NCBI GenBank assembly: GCA_026705025.1
Contig: JAPPBN010000051.1
Span: 55,293 to 119,292 of the forward strand
Direction: 5' to 3'
Origin: Bin125 sp026705025
GTDB taxonomy: Bacteria > Chloroflexota > Dehalococcoidia > Bin125
DNA: 64,000 nucleotides
The notes under the pieces are model-generated. The model was not told the DNA's origin. It saw nothing but the letters and a program-made list of their open reading frames with translations, and searched no databases. Numbering within the stretch: the stretch's first letter is position 1; every line of letters starts with the position of its first letter. The translations under genes were made by a program, and so were the position numbers. This document shows, piece by piece, positions 8,395 to 15,632 of this stretch.

Positions 8395-8441
8395 GGGTGT
8401 AGGCGGCAACTGGGGGCGTAGCGGTCGCCAGGCAAGGCGAG

Positions 8442-8464
8442 ATTCCCGCGGCATACGCGGGAAT
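8442..8464. repeat. ATTCCCGCG palindromic repeat
   Basis: Perfect inverted repeat with ATTCCCGCG and CGCGGGAAT arms and a five-base loop. It lies downstream (3') of the minus-strand MFS gene and could work as a terminator-like structure. Elements of this kind are common intergenic repeats in GC-rich bacteria. Confidence 0.6.
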
Positions 8465-8535
8465 GACGGAGTTGGGGTGCGGGTATGCGGGAACTGGAAG
8501 GCGGGAGTGACTGAGCTGGGAGGTGGGATCGGGAG

Positions 8536-9921
8536 TCAGGTGCGGGCTTTGTTTGGGGCGGGTCGGAGGATGAAGGAGGCGGCGCCATTGAGGGCGGCTC
8601 GGCCGGCGCGAACGGTCTGGGCGAGCGGTTCGATGGGATGCTGGGGTACTCGGGCCTGAATGATGACCGGTCGGACGAAGATGATTGCGGCCAGGATGGC
8701 GAGGACGGCGTAGGACATCGGCGGGAAGAGCGTCTCCATGCTGAGGGTCTGGGCGACGGCTCCCAGCGGCAGGCCGGCGAGCTGGGCGATGCCCATGCCG
8801 AGGAAGATCAGGCCCATGATGCGGCCGCGCATCTCGTTGGGCGTCTCGTGCGCGAGCGTGGCGTTGGCTGAGACCATGGCGACCGACATGCCGACGCCCA
8901 GCAGCAGATTGCCCATCATGGCGTTGATGACGGTCGGCGGATTGGTGAAGACGACGAATCCCAGGGCCATGATGATCACGCCGATTCCCGTGAGCAGACC
9001 CTTGCGCTCGATCCAGGAGAAGCGGACGAGGAACAGGGAGGCGATCATGGCGCCGCCGCCCCAGAACACGGCGATGTAGCTGAACTCTGACCAGGTGGCT
9101 CCGACGACGGTGGTCACCCACTGCGGGCCAAGCGTTCCAGTCGGGGGCATTATCAGGGACATCATCAGGACGACGATCAGCACGGTCCAAAGGATGACCG
9201 ACTTCGAGCGGGCGTATCTGAATCCTGCTCCGATGTCGCGGATCGCCTGTCCCGGTCCCTGGCCGCGGGCGGCAGCCAGGTGAGCGGCGGAGAAGACGGT
9301 CCGGTAAGACATCATCGCGAGGATGACGACTTCGCCGAGATGACCGAACGAGGAGATGGCGAAGACGGCGCCGTGGCCGAGATGGTCGATCATCAGCCCG
9401 GAGGCGAAGATTGCGACCGGCATGGCAAATTGCATGGCGGCCGAGTTGAGCGCGATGCCGGAGGGGGTGAGTCGCGGTCCGAGGATTTCGGGGGTGATCG
9501 CGTTTCTGGTGGGACCGTCGATGGCGAGGGCGGCGGACGCGACGATTGTGAGGGCGAAGAAGATGATGATGTCGGTTGTGCCGCCGTCGCCGGTCCAGAT
9601 CATGACCGCGATCAGCATGTTGCTGACAAAGGCAATGGCCTGCGTGACCATGAGCAGCCGGCGCCGGTCGAAGCGATCGGCGAGCGCGCCGCCGAACAGG
9701 CCGAAGCCGATCATGCCGATGCCGCGAATGGTGCCAATCGCGCCGACCATGAGGATCTCGATATCGTCGGGGGCGACGAGTTGGATCCAGGCGATTGAGG
9801 CGACGAACTGGAGCGGCATCATCGACTGTCCGACGATGAAACCGGCAAGCAGCAGGCGGAACTCGCGCAGACGCAGCGGCTCCGTCATGCCGGGACGAGT
9901 GGCGGATGGGCTGGTGCTCAT
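8536..9921 (-). CDS. MFS transporter (efflux-type)
   Basis: A 461-residue major facilitator superfamily protein with about 12 predicted membrane helices. The MFS loop motif GGALADRFDRRRL lies after the second helix (around residue 75). The second half has MGNLLLGVGMSVAMVSANA and ETPNEMRGRIMGLIFLGMGI, features of the EntS/MFS_3 type of exporter. Its start overlaps the stop of the upstream methyltransferase gene by four bases (ATGA). That places it at the end of the minus-strand selenoprotein cluster, where it may export or take up the cluster's substrate or product; this is inference from position alone. Confidence 0.87.
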   Translation of the reverse strand: MSTSPSATRPGMTEPLRLREFRLLLAGFIVGQSMMPLQFVASIAWIQLVAPDDIEILMVGAIGTIRGIGMIGFGLFGGALADRFDRRRLLMVTQAIAFVSNMLIAVMIWTGDGGTTDIIIFFALTIVASAALAIDGPTRNAITPEILGPRLTPSGIALNSAAMQFAMPVAIFASGLMIDHLGHGAVFAISSFGHLGEVVILAMMSYRTVFSAAHLAAARGQGPGQAIRDIGAGFRYARSKSVILWTVLIVVLMMSLIMPPTGTLGPQWVTTVVGATWSEFSYIAVFWGGGAMIASLFLVRFSWIERKGLLTGIGVIIMALGFVVFTNPPTVINAMMGNLLLGVGMSVAMVSANATLAHETPNEMRGRIMGLIFLGMGIAQLAGLPLGAVAQTLSMETLFPPMSYAVLAILAAIIFVRPVIIQARVPQHPIEPLAQTVRAGRAALNGAASFILRPAPNKART

Positions 9922-10550
9922 GTCCGTAGTTTCGCTGCTTCGAGCACGGTGTGTCGCGGTCCTTGATGCACTTTACGGACCTGTTGTTTGCCGAAGACGT
10001 CGGCCAGGCGGCGTTGCAGGTAGCGCCGGAGGCCGTTGACGGCCACCACTGCCAGCGAGCCTCCGTCGTTCAGGGCGTCATGGGCGTCGAGCAGCAACTG
10101 GTCAATGGCGTCGTTGCCGGCCTGAGCGGGCAGGTTCGAGACGACGAGGTCGTAGTTGGCGATCGCGTCTGGCAGTTCTCGAATCCCGTCGCTGAGGTTC
10201 ACCGTCGCGTTGTCCAGCCGGCTCCGGGCGATGTTCTCTCGAGCGGCCTCGACGGCGCGGATGTCGCTATCCACCAGATCGACTCGAGCATCGGGCCATC
10301 GAGCGGCGAGGGTGAGGCCGATTGCTCCGTAGCCGCAGCCGAGATCGAGGACGCGTGGCGGCGAAGGCAGGGCCTCCAGTTCGCGAAGCAGCAGCTCGGT
10401 GCCTTCGTCAATCGAGCGGGCAGAGAACAGACCGTGTCGCGAGCGCAGCACCAATTGCCGGCCTCCAACATCAAGGGCGATTTCCGGATGTATCGCCAAT
10501 CGCTCGCGCAGCTCTTTGAGGTGGTCTTGCTCTTCGGACGACTGGTTCAC
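9918..10550 (-). CDS. Class I SAM-dependent methyltransferase (small-molecule/RsmC-like)
   Basis: A 210-residue Rossmann-fold methyltransferase. The SAM-binding motif VLDLGCGYGAIGLTLA is clear (about residues 64-79), followed by the acidic motif VDLVDSD and the catalytic-loop motif VVSNLPA near residue 140. In N6/N2-methyltransferases of the RsmC/PrmC kind that loop reads NPPF or NPPY. The Leu at its second position differs from those and may mean another substrate. The start overlaps the stop of the upstream UGSC-associated paralogue and the stop overlaps the MFS gene, so the three genes are likely translationally coupled. An rRNA methyltransferase role is possible but not favoured over a pathway role. 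Confidence 0.8.
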   Translation of the reverse strand: MNQSSEEQDHLKELRERLAIHPEIALDVGGRQLVLRSRHGLFSARSIDEGTELLLRELEALPSPPRVLDLGCGYGAIGLTLAARWPDARVDLVDSDIRAVEAARENIARSRLDNATVNLSDGIRELPDAIANYDLVVSNLPAQAGNDAIDQLLLDAHDALNDGGSLAVVAVNGLRRYLQRRLADVFGKQQVRKVHQGPRHTVLEAAKLRT

Positions 10551-11638
10551 GGGGCGTCGATTCGTGCCGAGACCGGCGTGAATGTTTCCATGTGTTCAGG
10601 GTCCATGCGCCTGACGATGCCGGGGTAGATGCCGGTTCGCTTACCTGCGGTTGCTCCTGCGACCGCGATCAGGATGTGGGACGGGTGGGAAACCTTGGAC
10701 ATCGGGCGATCAAGATCCTGTGGGCCGATGCCTTCGCGGCGCAGGGTTGGCTCGGTGATGCCGCCGCCAATGCGGTCGGTCGCCAGGCGTTCGCGGATCG
10801 GCAGAGCGGTGAGCTGCATGATCGCTTCTCTGACGTCGCCCTTTGACCAGCCGTCGCGGCGGAAGACATCGGCGTGTTCGGGGCTGACGACCAGCATTGA
10901 GGGTCCGATCTGGCCGTTGGGGCTGAAGATGCGCTGGAAGCCCATTGCCAAGGAGCCGACCAGGGCGCGGGCGGTGCGGCTGTACTCGTCGATGCTGAGT
11001 CTTGGGCCTCCAATGACCGGCAGCAAGGTGACGACGCTGTCGCTCCGGTCGTAACCGTGTTCCACATGTAGCGGTGGCCAGGGCGAGGCGTCCTCGTGTT
11101 CGGCGAAGGTAAGAGTGAACTTGTGCGCGCCGCCCTGGACGGTCTGATCGATTTCACCCTCTCTGGCTCCGCCGACGTTGCGCAGCACCAGGCGGAGCGC
11201 GCGGCCGATGGTCATGTTGGCCCGGTTGCCCTGCCCGAGGGCGTTGAGTCCCCAGTTCATGCCGATCTGTTCGCGGATCGGTCCATTGACGATGATCATC
11301 GGCGAGATGCCGTCGGTGCTTGCGATTGTGCCGTGCAAGGGGAAGCGTCCGCCCGCGGCGGCCTCGACGGCGGCGATGATGACCGGGAGATACTCGGGCC
11401 GGGCTCCGGCGGCGACAGCGTTGATGGCGATCTTCTCCACGGTCGCGGGGGCGTAGTTTGGTGGGATCTTGCCGATCACCTCTGATGGGGAGCGATAGGT
11501 TCCGCTTAAGATTCGTTCGACGCGTTCCCGCGTTGGCGGGACGATGGGGAGGCCGTCTGTGACTCCCTGCTCGAACATGAACTCGTACACATCGTCGTGT
11601 TGGGCGACGTCGATGGTTCTTGAGAGCAGCTGGCTCAT
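10547..11638 (-). CDS. UGSC-cluster paralogue 1 (unknown function)
   Basis: A 363-residue protein without a characterised function that I can name. It shares its whole length with the neighbour at 11645-12754 and with the C-terminal part of the thioredoxin-fused protein at 13474-15153. Shared landmarks in order are DDVYEFMFEQGVTDGLPIVP with PTRERV (residues 15-40), NGPIREQIGMNWGLNALGQG then NRANMTIGRALRL (about 118-150), SPEHADVF, and a C-terminal SHILIAVAGATAGK. There is no signal peptide, membrane helix or cysteine at all, so it is not itself a thiol enzyme. It follows its paralogue by six bases and overlaps the methyltransferase. A soluble substrate-binding or catalytic partner of the selenoprotein is plausible, not shown. 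Confidence 0.8.
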   Translation of the reverse strand: MSQLLSRTIDVAQHDDVYEFMFEQGVTDGLPIVPPTRERVERILSGTYRSPSEVIGKIPPNYAPATVEKIAINAVAAGARPEYLPVIIAAVEAAAGGRFPLHGTIASTDGISPMIIVNGPIREQIGMNWGLNALGQGNRANMTIGRALRLVLRNVGGAREGEIDQTVQGGAHKFTLTFAEHEDASPWPPLHVEHGYDRSDSVVTLLPVIGGPRLSIDEYSRTARALVGSLAMGFQRIFSPNGQIGPSMLVVSPEHADVFRRDGWSKGDVREAIMQLTALPIRERLATDRIGGGITEPTLRREGIGPQDLDRPMSKVSHPSHILIAVAGATAGKRTGIYPGIVRRMDPEHMETFTPVSARIDAP

Positions 11639-11644
11639 GAAGGA

Positions 11645-12754
11645 TCAGGAGCGAATGCGCGCCGAAGGGGGCACGAACGTTGGCGGCGGAGCAGCGGGAT
11701 TGCCGTCGCCGAAGATGCCCTGGTAGATGCTGGTCCATTTGCCGGCGTGGCTTCCGGCAACGGTGATTGCAATGAATGAGGGGTCGGCGACCTTGGACAT
11801 CGGCATGTCGAGGTCTTCCTCAGTCAGTCCGTGCTTTTCAGGCAGGTACTCGTTGATGCCGCCGCCCAGGGTCGGCGTCGCGAGGCGCTCGCGCAGGGGC
11901 AGCGCCGTGAATTCCATCATCGCTTCGCGGAAGTTGTCTTTGGTCCACCCGCTGGCGCGGTAGACATCGGCGTGTTCGGGGCTGACCACGAACATCGAGG
12001 GCGTGACCTGGCCTCGGGGCTTGAGCACCTGCTGGAAGGCCATAGCGATGGAGCCGGTGAGAGAGCGCGCGTTGCGGCTGTACTGATCGATGCAGACTCG
12101 TGGTCCGCCGGTGATTGGGATGAGCGAGACGACGCTGTCGTCGGGTTCGTAGCCGTGCTCAACGTGGTACGGCTCCCAGGGGGAGTAGTCCTCGTCCTCG
12201 GCGTAACTCAAGGTCCACTTGTGTCCGCCGCCCTGGATGGCCTGCTCGATCTCTCCGGGCACCGCGCCGCCGATGTTCCGCAGCATCAGGCGCAAGGCTC
12301 GGCCTAGGGTGGAGTTGGCTCGGTTGCCCTGTCCGAGGGCGTTGAGGCCCCAGTTCATACCGATGTCCTTGCGCACCGGTCCGTTGACGAGCATCATCGG
12401 GGCCAGGCCGGCGGTGGTGGCTATGGAGCCGTGCAGCGGGAAACGTCCTCCCGCCGCGGCTTCAACGGAGGCAAGCACGGTGGGGAAGTACTCGGGCTTA
12501 CAACCGGCCATGACGGCGTTGATCGCCGCCTTTTCGACGGACATGGGCGCCATGTTGGGCGGCAAGGTCGCGACGATCTTCTGCGGATCGCTCCAATGCT
12601 CCGGCGAGTGGGCGAGCATCCGGTCGACTCGCTCACGCGTGGGTGGGACGACCGGCAGGCCGTCGGTGATGCCCTGCGAGAACATGAACTCGTAGACATC
12701 GTCGTGGTCGGCGATTTCGATGATTCTTGAGTAGAAGTCGGAGTCGCCGGACAC
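11645..12754 (-). CDS. UGSC-cluster paralogue 2 (unknown function)
   Basis: A 369-residue soluble protein homologous along its length to the product of 10547-11638. It carries the same DDVYEFMFSQGITDGLPVVP, NGPVRKDIGMNWGLNALGQG and GNRANSTLGRALRLMLRN blocks, and VVSPEHADVY. Two cysteines are present, in AGCKPEYF and PRVCIDQYS, neither in a CxxC arrangement. Start is a GTG at 12754. A repeat-bearing gap of 128 bases separates it from the selenoprotein gene upstream, so a terminator or processing site may modulate its level relative to that gene. Conserved Gly/Asn/Arg blocks suggest a ligand-binding site, but the reaction is unknown. Confidence 0.8.
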   Translation of the reverse strand: MSGDSDFYSRIIEIADHDDVYEFMFSQGITDGLPVVPPTRERVDRMLAHSPEHWSDPQKIVATLPPNMAPMSVEKAAINAVMAGCKPEYFPTVLASVEAAAGGRFPLHGSIATTAGLAPMMLVNGPVRKDIGMNWGLNALGQGNRANSTLGRALRLMLRNIGGAVPGEIEQAIQGGGHKWTLSYAEDEDYSPWEPYHVEHGYEPDDSVVSLIPITGGPRVCIDQYSRNARSLTGSIAMAFQQVLKPRGQVTPSMFVVSPEHADVYRASGWTKDNFREAMMEFTALPLRERLATPTLGGGINEYLPEKHGLTEEDLDMPMSKVADPSFIAITVAGSHAGKWTSIYQGIFGDGNPAAPPPTFVPPSARIRS

Positions 12755-12781
12755 TGAGATGCCTTATCGGATGGGGGAGGG

Positions 12782-12860
12782 CCCTCACCCTAGCCCTCTC
12801 CCACAGGGAGAGGGGATTGGTAAGGCCACCCTCGGCTCCCTCTCCCAGAGGGAGAGGGAG
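12782..12860. repeat. Dispersed CCCTCACCCTA repeat with two hairpins, copy 2
   Basis: The 12782-12815 segment matches copies at 6110 and 15591. It is followed by a second hairpin at 12836-12860 with CTCCCTCTCCC and GGGAGAGGGAG arms. The element separates the selenoprotein gene from the paralogue gene downstream of it on the minus strand. Confidence 0.75.
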
Positions 12861-12882
12861 TCAGAACGGGGAGGTCGAGGAA

Positions 12883-13413
12883 CTACTCGACCGGCGCCAT
12901 GAGGGTGTCGAGGATTTCGTCGACGAAGCGCTCGGCGTGTTCGTGCATCTCGGCGTCCGTGCGGTCCTGCATCGGGTGCGGGATGAAGACTCGGCGGACT
13001 TCTTCGAGTCCGAGGCGTTCGGCCTGGTGGCTGGCGGCCTTGATGAACTCAGAGGTGGCGACGAAGACGCTGGGCTTGCCCTGCAGTTCGAAGAAGACGG
13101 TGTCGTGCACACTGCACGTCGTGCAGGATCCTCAATCAGCGAGCGCTTCGATGACGAAGTCGCACTCCTCCAGGATCGCATCTTTGATCGGTTGCGGGGC
13201 CGGCTTGGCGACGGTCGGCTTCATGAAGCGCTTGGTCTCGATGCCGGGCGCGCGCTCGTGCAGGAGTTGCTCGAGCCGGTCGAGGAAGACGTCACCGCGC
13301 GGCTTGGAGATGTCGAGCAGGGCGATGGTCCCATGCAGCGCCTCGGGGCGCGGCGTGAGCTGCCGCTTGATCGGCACTCGTTCGTCGGTCGGGTCAAGGA
13401 TCTGGGTAACCAT
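12883..13413 (-). CDS. UGSC-family selenoprotein (in-frame TGA read as selenocysteine)
   Basis: The frame from ATG at 13413 runs 93 codons to a TGA at 13134-13132, then continues open for 82 more codons to a stop at 12883, giving 176 residues if the TGA is read as selenocysteine. The residues at the TGA then read ALAD-Sec-GSCTTCSVHD, which is the Sec-Gly-Ser-Cys motif that names the UGSC (seleno)protein family. The pattern Sec-x-x-Cys-x-x-Cys also matches the active site of glycine/proline reductase selenoproteins (GrdB, PrdB) as I recall it. Both halves have strong coding character and one compact alpha/beta domain. A good ribosome binding site (GGAGAGG) precedes 13413. A possible SECIS hairpin lies just after the TGA. 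It is flanked by the thioredoxin fusion gene and by paralogues. Annotated naively it would appear as two short genes. Confidence 0.88.
13104..13134 (-). promoter_or_regulatory. UGA-Sec codon and candidate bacterial SECIS hairpin
   Basis: In the mRNA, the UGA (13134-13132) is followed 14 bases later by a perfect 6-bp stem, CGUGCA with UGCACG, closing a GUG triloop (13112-13110) about 20 bases after the UGA. That distance and a G at the loop start fit bacterial SECIS elements. An alternative 6-bp stem (CUGCAC with GUGCAG, loop GAC) overlaps it, so which one forms needs testing. Confidence 0.65.
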
Positions 13414-13473
13414 TGGACCTCTCCATCAACGCGCCGTCTGCAGGGTTATGGCGCGCAATGTGTGTTTCTCAGT

Positions 13474-15153
13474 CTAGCCGCGCCTGATGCGCGGCTCGAA
13501 CGCGCCGAGGTCTTTGCCGCCGGAGCGGCGCTTGTCCATGCCGGCGCCGCTCCTCCCGCGAATCTCGAGCGCGCCCTCGGTTCCGATCCTGGCGCTGGTC
13601 GGGGTGGAGTAGACCCCGGCGGCCCAGCCGCCGAGGATGGTCGAGAATTTGGCAGCGGACGAACCGGCGACGACGAGGATGATGTTCGACTTGTCCTGGA
13701 ACTTGGGCACCGGCAGATCGAGCGCCTGTTCGCCGCCGAAGCGCTCAACCACACTTGGGGGCAGTCCGGCGCCTGCGTCATCCGAGCGAAGCCGGTCCTT
13801 CAATGGGATCGCCGTTTCTTCCATGATGCATTCGCGGACATCGTCCTTGGACCAGCCGGACCGGCCGAAGATGCCGGCGTGGTCGGGCGAGAGGACGACC
13901 AGCGTGTCGACCATGGGCGACTTCGGGTCCTGCATGCAGCTCATCGACATCGCGAGCGTGCCAGCCATGCCTCGTCCGTCGCGGGAGCGTTCGTCGGCGA
14001 TCGTGGCCGGTCCGCCGGACATCGCCATCAGCGTCGCGACGTCGTCGGTGGGCTCGAAGCCGTACTCGACGGCGAGTGAGTCCCAGGGACTGGCGTCCTC
14101 GTTCTCGGCGAAGTTCATGGTCAGCCGGTGCGGCCCACCCTGGGTGGCCCGATCGGTGCCGCCGGGGACGCTGCCGCCGACGTTGCGGGCGCAAAGGCGC
14201 AGGGCGCGGCCGATCGCCGCGTTGGCGCGGTTGCCGGAGCCGAGCGCTCCGTGCAGGTAGTTCATGCCGATTCGGTCGCGGATCGGACCGTTGAAGATGC
14301 CGACCGGCGTCGCGCCCATCGTCGTGGCCAGGACGCCATGGATGTTGAAACTCTCAGTGCAGGCGACCTCGACCAGGGCGATGATTGAGGGCAGATACTC
14401 GGGCTTCGCGCCGGCCATGACGGCATTGATTGCGACCTTCTCGACCGTGATCGGCGCGAGGTTGGGGGGGACGATGGCCACTTCATCCTGGGGGTCGCGG
14501 GTCGTGCCCTGGAGCATCCTCCAGACGCGCTCGCGGGTCGGCGGCACGACCGGGAATCCGTCGGTGTAGCCCTGGTCGTACATGAACTCGTGAATGTCGT
14601 CGCTGGAGGCGAGGTCGACGAGCCGCGACAGCAGATCACCGCTCTTGAGTGCCTGCAATCGTTCGTAGACGCCTGGTTCATAGTTGCGCGCGCCGCAGCC
14701 GGGCCGCTGTTCTGGCAGCGACTCCCAGTCGATTGACGTCTCGACGCCCGGCCGGCCGGCCAGTGTCATCGACTCACTGGCGATCTCACGCCATTCGTGC
14801 TTGTCGAAGCCGAAGGTCTGCAATGTGCAGTTCTGCTCTTCGTCGTAGAGGAAGAGCGTCGGCACTGTGTCGATGTCTGTCTCATAGGAGAGGTCGAGCG
14901 CATCGTCGTCGAGCAGCGGCATCGTCAGATCGTGACGATCCTTGAGCACATCAATGTCGTCTCGCTTCTGTACGGCGACCCAGACGTCCAATCCCTCATC
15001 GGTGTCTCGATGCACGGCCTCGAGCAACGGCAGGGTCAGGTTGCAGGTGTCGCAGTCTTCCTTGACCAGGGCCAGGAGAACCGGTCCGTCGGGCGGGAAC
15101 TGCTTCTCCTGGCCTTCGGCGTCAAGCAGCGAGAATTTGGTCGGTGGGTGCAT
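13474..15153 (-). CDS. Thioredoxin-domain fusion to UGSC-cluster paralogue domain
   Basis: A 559-residue fusion. Residues 1-125 look like a thioredoxin fold: strand LLALVKED, a redox CDTC motif at 34-37, and a cis-proline region DTVPTLFLYD near 95-104. A linker with PGCGARNYEPGVYERL follows. Residues 176-535 are homologous to the two stand-alone paralogues, with DDIHEFMYDQGYTDGFPVVP, PTRERV, NGPIRDRIGMNY, GNRANAAIGRALRLCARN and LSPDHAGIFG. A basic tail ends it. The fusion strongly implies that the paralogue family works with a dithiol donor, and the next gene downstream (60 bases on) is the Sec-containing protein. No signal peptide, so cytoplasmic. It is the first gene of the cluster on the minus strand. 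Substrate unknown. Confidence 0.85.
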   Translation of the reverse strand: MHPPTKFSLLDAEGQEKQFPPDGPVLLALVKEDCDTCNLTLPLLEAVHRDTDEGLDVWVAVQKRDDIDVLKDRHDLTMPLLDDDALDLSYETDIDTVPTLFLYDEEQNCTLQTFGFDKHEWREIASESMTLAGRPGVETSIDWESLPEQRPGCGARNYEPGVYERLQALKSGDLLSRLVDLASSDDIHEFMYDQGYTDGFPVVPPTRERVWRMLQGTTRDPQDEVAIVPPNLAPITVEKVAINAVMAGAKPEYLPSIIALVEVACTESFNIHGVLATTMGATPVGIFNGPIRDRIGMNYLHGALGSGNRANAAIGRALRLCARNVGGSVPGGTDRATQGGPHRLTMNFAENEDASPWDSLAVEYGFEPTDDVATLMAMSGGPATIADERSRDGRGMAGTLAMSMSCMQDPKSPMVDTLVVLSPDHAGIFGRSGWSKDDVRECIMEETAIPLKDRLRSDDAGAGLPPSVVERFGGEQALDLPVPKFQDKSNIILVVAGSSAAKFSTILGGWAAGVYSTPTSARIGTEGALEIRGRSGAGMDKRRSGGKDLGAFEPRIRRG

Positions 15154-15254
15154 GGCCGTAGTCTAACGTTGGTCCCGCCGGATTGACCCTGCCAGCGGTT
15201 GGCGCGACACTATCTCAAGCAACGATAGTCGGAACGGTTGAGGGGTGTGATCCA

Positions 15255-15584
15255 ATGTCTCAGCTTCGACGCACTCTGTTGGCGTTGCTGGTGGTCGCAG
15301 GATTGAGCGCCCTGACGCTCGGAGCAGCGGCAGCGGGCGAATACGCCATGGAAGAGCCGATTCAGATTGCCGAGGCCGGTGGAGACGACGAAGATTCGAT
15401 TCACGTTTCGGATGAAACGCTGGCGACCTCGCTGTTCATTCCCTTCTGCTTTGTCGGCGCGACGGTGTTGATCTTCATCTGGGCGATTCGCAACCGCGCC
15501 CGGCCAATCGACGACGAGACCCCGATGCCCTGGTGGCGCACACGCCAGTGGTACACGCGCGGCACGGAAGAGGACGAGGCTTAG
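15255..15584 (+). CDS. Small membrane protein, unknown
   Basis: A 109-residue protein with a hydrophobic N-terminus (about residues 5-27, TLLALLVVAGLSALTLGAAA) that could be a signal peptide. An acidic stretch follows, then a second membrane segment (TSLFIPFCFVGATVLIFIWA) and a short cytoplasmic-type tail rich in Trp and Arg (PWWRTRQWYTRG). The ATG at 15255 has a GAGGGG sequence about nine bases upstream. It is transcribed divergently from the selenoprotein cluster. I do not recognise a family. The gap before it contains a 6-bp inverted repeat (ACTATC at 15209, GATAGT at 15224) that could be an operator. Confidence 0.65.
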   Translation: MSQLRRTLLALLVVAGLSALTLGAAAAGEYAMEEPIQIAEAGGDDEDSIHVSDETLATSLFIPFCFVGATVLIFIWAIRNRARPIDDETPMPWWRTRQWYTRGTEEDEA

Positions 15585-15590
15585 GGCCGA

Positions 15591-15624
15591 CCCTCACCCT
15601 AGCCCTCTCCCAGAGGGAGAGGGG
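15591..15624. repeat. Dispersed CCCTCACCCTA repeat with hairpin, copy 3
   Basis: Same element as at 6110 and 12782: CCCTCACCCTA, then arms CCCTCTCCC and GGGAGAGGG around AGA. It lies between convergent genes ending at 15584 and 15633, the expected place for a shared terminator. Confidence 0.75.
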
Positions 15625-15632
15625 ATGAGGCT

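Larger units (their letters stand above)
8205..8535. other. 331-base spacer holding repeat copy B and a second palindromic repeat
   Basis: This spacer lies between the HTH gene start and the MFS gene stop. It holds copy B of the 65-base repeat (8329-8394) and a perfect 9-bp hairpin at 8442-8464 of the widespread ATTCCCGCG type. No convincing gene is present. A short sequence before 8204 may serve as promoter for the HTH gene, but I see no clear -35/-10 pair. Confidence 0.55.

Noticed and set aside
13132..13134. TGA treated as a true stop that splits or breaks the gene
   Set aside because: Frame is preserved on both sides, the sequence at the TGA matches the known UGSC motif and the candidate SECIS is present; selenocysteine is the simpler reading.
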